8,918 nt of DNA from Oscillospiraceae bacterium (GTDB lineage Bacteria > Bacillota_A > Clostridia > Oscillospirales > Acutalibacteraceae), in the NCBI GenBank assembly GCA_003519645.1, contig DOWI01000031.1, positions 2,069 to 10,986 on the forward strand. Reading direction: 5' to 3'. This document shows, piece after piece, positions 6,122 to 8,918 of the stretch. A program made the position numbers and the translations under genes. Under the pieces are notes generated by a model that had not been told where the DNA came from, did no database searches, and saw only the letters and a program-made list of their open reading frames with translations. Positions within the stretch are counted from its first letter, which is position 1; each line of letters starts with the position of its first letter.

Positions 6122-7144
6122 ATGAAAAAAGTAATCACATTTGGAGAGATTATGCTTCGTCTTGCGCCCGAGGGATACACAAGGTTTATTCAGGCTGAGA
6201 CATTCGGCGCAACCTATGGCGGCGGAGAGGCAAATGTAGCCGTTTCTCTTGCAAACTACGGACTGAACGCATCGTTTGTAACAAAGCTTCCCGTTCATGA
6301 TATAGGACAGGCGTCGGTGAATTCTCTGCGCCGTTATGGAGTGGATACCTCAAAAATCGTACGGGGTGGAAACAGAGTCGGTATTTATTTCCTCGAAAAG
6401 GGAGCAAGTCAGCGCCCGTCCAAGGTTATTTATGATAGAGCAGATTCTGCCATTGCCAATGCACAGCCCTCGGATTTTGACTGGAATGAAATTTTTGAAG
6501 GCGCGGATTGGTTCCACTTTACGGGGATTACGCCTGCTTTGGGTGAAAATGTCGCCGCCATTTGCCTTGAGGCGTGCAAAGCAGCAAAGACAAAGAACCT
6601 GACCGTAAGCTGTGACTTGAATTATCGTAAAAACCTCTGGTCGCGCGAGCAGGCCGGCAGGACCATGGCGGAGCTAATGCCGTTTGTAGATGTCTGTATT
6701 GCAAATGAGGAAGATTCAGCGGATGTGTTCGGAATCAAATCGGAGAATACCGATGTAACTACGGGTAAAGTCAATCACGAGGGATATAAGGAAGTTGCTA
6801 AGAAGCTTGCGGATCGCTTCGGATTTAAAAAAATTGCTATCACTCTTCGTGGGTCGATATCTGCCAACGACAACAACTGGGCTGCAATGCTTTACGATGG
6901 GAATAATTACTATTTCAGCAGAAATTATCTCATCCATATTGTAGACAGAGTGGGCGGCGGCGATAGCTTCGGAGCGGGGCTCATCTATTCGCTGCTGTCG
7001 GGATATGAGAATCAGGCGGCACTTGAATTTGCGGTAGCCGCCTCCTGTCTCAAGCATACAATTGAGGGCGACTTTAATCAGGTTTCGGTATCCGAAGTTG
7101 AAAAGCTGGCAGGTGGCGATGCCTCCGGAAGGGTGCAAAGATAA
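6122..7144 (+). CDS. kdgK: 2-dehydro-3-deoxygluconokinase (PfkB family)
   Basis: Cytoplasmic sugar kinase that phosphorylates 2-keto-3-deoxygluconate to KDPG, the substrate of the aldolase encoded just upstream. The 340-residue product carries both PfkB/ribokinase signatures. GGGEANVAVSLANYG (33-47) forms the substrate-side signature. DRVGGGDSFGAGLIYSLL (275-292) contains the anion hole and the catalytic base D281. The N-terminus KVITFGEIMLRLAP is typical of KdgK. The ATG follows AGAAAGGGA by 10 bases, and only 26 bases separate it from the eda stop, so the genes are cotranscribed. Other PfkB substrates (fructose, ribose) are possible by sequence alone. The eda neighbour and the KdgK-like GGGDSF box make KDG by far the best call. 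Confidence 0.95.
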   Translation: MKKVITFGEIMLRLAPEGYTRFIQAETFGATYGGGEANVAVSLANYGLNASFVTKLPVHDIGQASVNSLRRYGVDTSKIVRGGNRVGIYFLEKGASQRPSKVIYDRADSAIANAQPSDFDWNEIFEGADWFHFTGITPALGENVAAICLEACKAAKTKNLTVSCDLNYRKNLWSREQAGRTMAELMPFVDVCIANEEDSADVFGIKSENTDVTTGKVNHEGYKEVAKKLADRFGFKKIAITLRGSISANDNNWAAMLYDGNNYYFSRNYLIHIVDRVGGGDSFGAGLIYSLLSGYENQAALEFAVAASCLKHTIEGDFNQVSVSEVEKLAGGDASGRVQR

Positions 7145-7216
7145 AAGGTTGCTACTAACAGGTTTTAATAAAATCGCCATAAAATAGGCAATCCTCTTGT
7201 TTCTGTAATAGTAGAG

Positions 7217-7278
7217 AAAGCAAACCAACTATCCGAGAAAAGCCGTTTGGTAATTCGGATAGTTAATTTGCTTTTTTT
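7217..7278 (+). terminator. Terminator of the eda-kdgK operon
   Basis: AACTATCCGA (7227-7236) pairs with TCGGATAGTT (7255-7264). After a CC/AA internal loop, AAAGCAAA (7217-7224) pairs with TTTGCTTT (7267-7274). The loop is 18 bases and the run of seven T at 7272-7278 follows. It starts 72 bases after the kdgK stop codon. The upstream arm begins AAAGCAAA, so weak termination in the other direction is possible, but no gene is there to use it. Confidence 0.88.
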
Positions 7279-7365
7279 ATTAAAAAAATATTATGTAGAG
7301 TAAAGAGGATGTTATAGTGTTATTTATACTACATCAAAAAGTCAAGATGGCAAAAGGAGAGAAAC

Positions 7366-7404
7366 ATGAACAAATTGGGGGTAATAACATACAATTTAGT
7401 TTAG
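7366..7404 (+). CDS. Possible 12-codon peptide or leader ORF
   Basis: ATG at 7366 is preceded by AAAAGGAGA with six bases between AAGGAG and the start codon, one of the best ribosome binding sites in the window. The frame reads MNKLGVITYNLV and stops at TAG (7402-7404). A TATACT (7325-7330) upstream could be a -10 box, but no good -35 is visible. It may be a short leader peptide, a remnant of a decayed gene, or chance in AT-rich DNA. No function is proposed. Confidence 0.25.
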   Translation: MNKLGVITYNLV

Positions 7405-7556
7405 GAACGTAGAGCAGAACAACAATCTTAATTTACCCCAAAAGGAATAAACATTCCCTCAAAAGACAATATTTAGAAAAGGGAAGTCGTGTGTAGTAAT
7501 TAGCAGTAAATAGTAAAAAACTCACTTACGAATATAAGTATGGAAGACTAGGGAAC

Positions 7557-7586
7557 TTGATATTATCCTAACATTTATGTTAAAAT
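7557..7586 (+). promoter_or_regulatory. Upstream promoter candidate of the atp operon
   Basis: TTGATA (7557-7562), an 18-base spacer and TAAAAT (7581-7586) preceded by TG one base upstream (extended -10) give a good sigma-A promoter. Transcription would start near 7593, about 90 bases before atpZ. AACAT-TT-ATGTT, a short inverted repeat, lies in the spacer and reaches the -10 box. Confidence 0.6.
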
Positions 7587-7637
7587 TAAAACAATGTGTA
7601 AATTTAAGTGCTCAATTACGTTGTGTTTTAAGTCCTA

Positions 7638-7646
7638 TGTTATAAT
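7638..7646 (+). promoter_or_regulatory. Proximal extended -10 promoter of the atp operon
   Basis: TGTTATAAT (7638-7646) is a perfect extended -10 element. The -35 region is poor (TTACGT at 7616-7621 with a 19-base spacer), which extended -10 promoters tolerate. Transcription would start near 7653, about 30 bases before the atpZ start codon and at the first of the two repeated ribosome binding sites. Confidence 0.6.
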
Positions 7647-7650
7647 ACGA

Positions 7651-7687
7651 GGAGGGCACAATCTTGAGAGGAGGACACTATCTTGGG
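7651..7687 (+). repeat. Tandem duplication of ribosome binding site and TTG start
   Basis: Bases 7651-7668 and 7670-7687 match at 15 of 18 positions with a 19-base period. Each copy has GGAGG followed about 7 bases later by TTG. The second TTG (7683) opens atpZ. The first (7664) opens an eight-codon frame, MRGGHYLG, that stops at TAA 7688-7690, just inside atpZ in another frame. Confidence 0.7.
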
Positions 7688-7919
7688 TAAAAAACACAAT
7701 AAAGATAAACAACCTAAGAACAGTGAAACATTGCGTGCCTTAGCCCAGTTCTCACAGATAGGAGTAACGATGGCGGCATCGGTTTTGGTGGGTGTCTTAC
7801 TGGGCAAGTACTTAGATGGTTTGTTAGGCACGACACCCTGGTTGCTGTTAATTTCTTCTTTATTAGGTGCAGGAGCTGCAATCAAGGTGTTATTTAACAT
7901 CTCCCAAAACAAGAGGTGA
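7683..7919 (+). CDS. atpZ: AtpZ/AtpI-family protein, F0F1 ATP synthase accessory subunit
   Basis: Small membrane protein of 78 residues, usually the first gene of Firmicutes ATP synthase operons. Family members are proposed to help assemble the c-ring or take part in magnesium/calcium movement. A charged N-terminus (1-17) precedes two membrane segments, about 26-44 and 51-70. GVLLGKYLDGLLG (37-49) carries the G-x-x-x-G-x-x-x-D pattern typical of the family. The start is TTG, chosen because GAGAGGAGGA ends 7 bases upstream; no ATG serves better. atpI follows after 33 bases. The family is clear from sequence plus context, its exact role is not. Confidence 0.9.
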   Translation: MGKKHNKDKQPKNSETLRALAQFSQIGVTMAASVLVGVLLGKYLDGLLGTTPWLLLISSLLGAGAAIKVLFNISQNKR

Positions 7920-7952
7920 CAATCCCGGAGATGGTCAAGAAAGAGAGAGAGT

Positions 7953-8327
7953 ATGAAACTGTCTGATTTAGCCAAGAGAATGGTTATTACAATATTAATA
8001 ATAGCATTGATATGCATTTTAGGTTCAGTCATCTACTATCGTTCTCTGGATTTTATTCCATTTATGTTAGGAATTCTGGTAGGCTCAGCCGTCAGTATTG
8101 CGAAGGTCTTTCTCCTGGAACGTGCCGTAAACAAAGCACTTACAATGGAGAAAAAACATGCCGGGAACTATGTCGGCATCCAGCATATTTTGAGGCTTTT
8201 TCTTTCCGGCACTGCATTGGTATTGGGCGCCCTCGTACCACAAATAAATTTATGGGGTGTTGCAGCCGGTATATTAGCCTTCCAACTCGCAATATATAAC
8301 GTAAAATTTACCTCAAAAAAGAATTGA
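7953..8327 (+). CDS. atpI: ATP synthase subunit I (AtpI-like)
   Basis: Membrane protein of 124 residues with four hydrophobic segments at about 10-28, 32-53, 79-97 and 100-118. A basic loop between the second and third segments contains ERAVNKALTMEKKHAG. This layout, and the position between atpZ and atpB, fit the poorly conserved AtpI family, which helps assemble the c-ring of the F0 sector. The ATG is preceded by a purine run AAGAGAGAGAG rather than a clear GGAGG, so initiation may be modest or coupled to atpZ. atpB starts about 37 bases after its stop. The identification rests on both topology and context. Confidence 0.85.
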   Translation: MKLSDLAKRMVITILIIALICILGSVIYYRSLDFIPFMLGILVGSAVSIAKVFLLERAVNKALTMEKKHAGNYVGIQHILRLFLSGTALVLGALVPQINLWGVAAGILAFQLAIYNVKFTSKKN

Positions 8328-8346
8328 GCTTATACTGAGGGTAAAC

Positions 8347-8358
8347 AAAGGTGGTGAT
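8347..8358 (+). promoter_or_regulatory. Ribosome binding site of atpB
   Basis: AAAGGTGGTGAT differs by one base from the complement of the 16S rRNA 3' end (AAAGGAGGTGAT). Two in-frame starts follow. TTG at 8359 is only 4 bases after GGTGG and GTG at 8365 is 10 bases after it. The GTG is preferred, but the TTG is not excluded and would add two residues. Confidence 0.55.
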
Positions 8359-8364
8359 TTGTCT

Positions 8365-8918
8365 GTGGCTCTGAATGTAGATAATTTATGGGTTTTTAAT
8401 ATTGCCGGTGTTGAAGTTTGGATAACAGAAACGATTTTTAACACGTGGTTAATCATGCTGTTTTTAATTGTGCTTGCGATTATCGCACGTATTATGCTTC
8501 GTAATTTTAAAGAAATCCCCACAGGTTTCCAGAATTTAATAGAAGCAATAGTTGAAACATTTGATGATTTCGCAATTAACACTTTAGGTAAAAAACTCTC
8601 ATACATTACTCCCTGGTTTTTCATGGCTTTTACCTTTATTTTATCATCCAGCTTGTTCAGTATTTTCGGGATTAGAGCGCCGACTGCAGATTGGGCAACC
8701 AGCTTCGCACTGGCTTTTGCCAGCTTTGTACTCATGCTCTTTATGGGTTTTAAACACCGAAAAGGTGACTATTTGAAGAGTTTTTTCGGACCTCACCCTA
8801 TATTTTTTCCACTAAACTTGATTGGAGAGCTGGCGAAACCGATATCCTTGAGCTTCCGACTTTTCGGTAATATGCTTTCGGGTACGATTATTTTAACACT
8901 TTATTATTCACTGACACC
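8365..8918 (+). CDS. atpB: F0F1 ATP synthase subunit a, 3' end cut by window
   Basis: Membrane subunit that forms the two ion half-channels against the c-ring. The first 184 codons are present and run open to the window edge, so the C-terminal helices are missing. Hydrophobic segments lie at about residues 23-45, 80-101, 110-129 and 146-183. The key block LIGELAKPISLSFRLFGNML (152-171) contains the essential arginine at R165, equivalent to R210 of E. coli. PWFFMAFTFILSSSLFS (83-99) is the usual second-helix region. At the position of E. coli E219 this protein has threonine (T174 in SGTIIL). The sequence does not show whether protons or sodium ions are used. Start choice: GTG with a strong ribosome binding site. 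Last member of atpZ-atpI-atpB in view; atpE should follow outside. Confidence 0.96.
   Translation, partial: MALNVDNLWVFNIAGVEVWITETIFNTWLIMLFLIVLAIIARIMLRNFKEIPTGFQNLIEAIVETFDDFAINTLGKKLSYITPWFFMAFTFILSSSLFSIFGIRAPTADWATSFALAFASFVLMLFMGFKHRKGDYLKSFFGPHPIFFPLNLIGELAKPISLSFRLFGNMLSGTIILTLYYSLT

Larger units (their letters stand above)
7279..7637 (+). other. AT-rich leader region before the ATP synthase operon
   Basis: About 400 bases between the kdgK terminator and atpZ hold no recognisable full-length gene on either strand. What can be seen: a 12-codon ORF with a strong ribosome binding site (7366-7404), a small hairpin GGAAT-AAAC-ATTCC (7444-7457), and a good promoter at 7557-7586, followed by a second one at 7638-7646. 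Base composition is clearly more AT-rich than in the KDG genes. I recognise no RNA family or riboswitch. Confidence 0.5.

Noticed and set aside
6716..7228. 170-codon open frame on the minus strand over the 3' half of kdgK
   Set aside because: It is antisense to kdgK, starts inside the kdgK terminator and has no promoter or recognisable motif.
7931..7966. Eleven-codon frame MVKKEREYETV overlapping the atpI start
   Set aside because: GGAG is directly adjacent to its ATG, which is too close for initiation, and atpI has the conserved context.
7640..8032. 130-codon minus-strand frame across atpZ and the start of atpI
   Set aside because: It is antisense to two genes with good ribosome binding sites and family topology.
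8313..8735. 140-codon minus-strand frame inside atpB
   Set aside because: The plus frame encodes unmistakable AtpB with the essential arginine block; the antisense frame is a by-product.
1..8918. CRISPR array, insertion sequence, prophage or toxin-antitoxin pair
   Set aside because: No regularly spaced repeats, terminal inverted repeats with transposase, integrase or small paired antitoxin genes are visible.

Overview
The window looks like ordinary chromosome of a low-to-moderate GC Gram-positive anaerobe, most probably a member of the Clostridia (Oscillospiraceae/Ruminococcaceae-like). The clues are greA directly upstream of lysS, strong AGGAGG-type ribosome binding sites, GTG and TTG starts, an atpZ-atpI-atpB order at the head of an F-type ATPase operon, and a KdgK with the GGGDSF-type PfkB signature. 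I see no mobile element, CRISPR array, tRNA, rRNA or phage gene.

Left part (1-3217, minus strand). A transcription unit reads right to left: an unrecognised protein (about 291 aa), then greA, then lysS. A consensus sigma-A promoter (TTGACA, 17 bp, TATAAT) for greA sits in the last codons of the unrecognised gene. A GC-rich intrinsic terminator lies between greA and lysS, and no convincing separate lysS promoter is visible, so lysS expression probably depends on readthrough.

Middle (3218-4103). A gene-free divergent region is followed by a plus-strand TspO/MBR-family membrane protein. A very long, perfect inverted repeat then serves as terminator for both tspO and the convergent regulator gene.

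KDG island (4104-7280). A minus-strand IclR-family regulator (KdgR-like by context) is divergent from a two-gene operon. This operon encodes a KDPG aldolase (eda) with an extra C-terminal VOC/glyoxalase-like domain, and a 2-keto-3-deoxygluconate kinase (kdgK). Together they convert 2-keto-3-deoxygluconate, via KDPG, to pyruvate and glyceraldehyde-3-phosphate, the last steps of hexuronate/pectin breakdown. Back-to-back promoters and repeated CATTGT half-sites in the divergent region suggest control of both directions by the regulator. A stem-loop with a T-tract ends the operon.

Right part (7281-8918, plus strand). About 400 AT-rich bases without a recognisable gene contain two candidate promoters and a 12-codon ORF with a strong ribosome binding site. 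The F0F1 ATP synthase operon follows: atpZ, atpI and the first 184 codons of atpB, cut by the window edge. The ribosome binding site and start codon of atpZ lie in an imperfect tandem duplication.

No clearly novel multi-gene system is visible. The points most worth a second look are the Eda-VOC fusion, the unrecognised gene upstream of greA, the putative operators of the KDG island, the greA-lysS intercistronic terminator, and the duplicated start region of atpZ.
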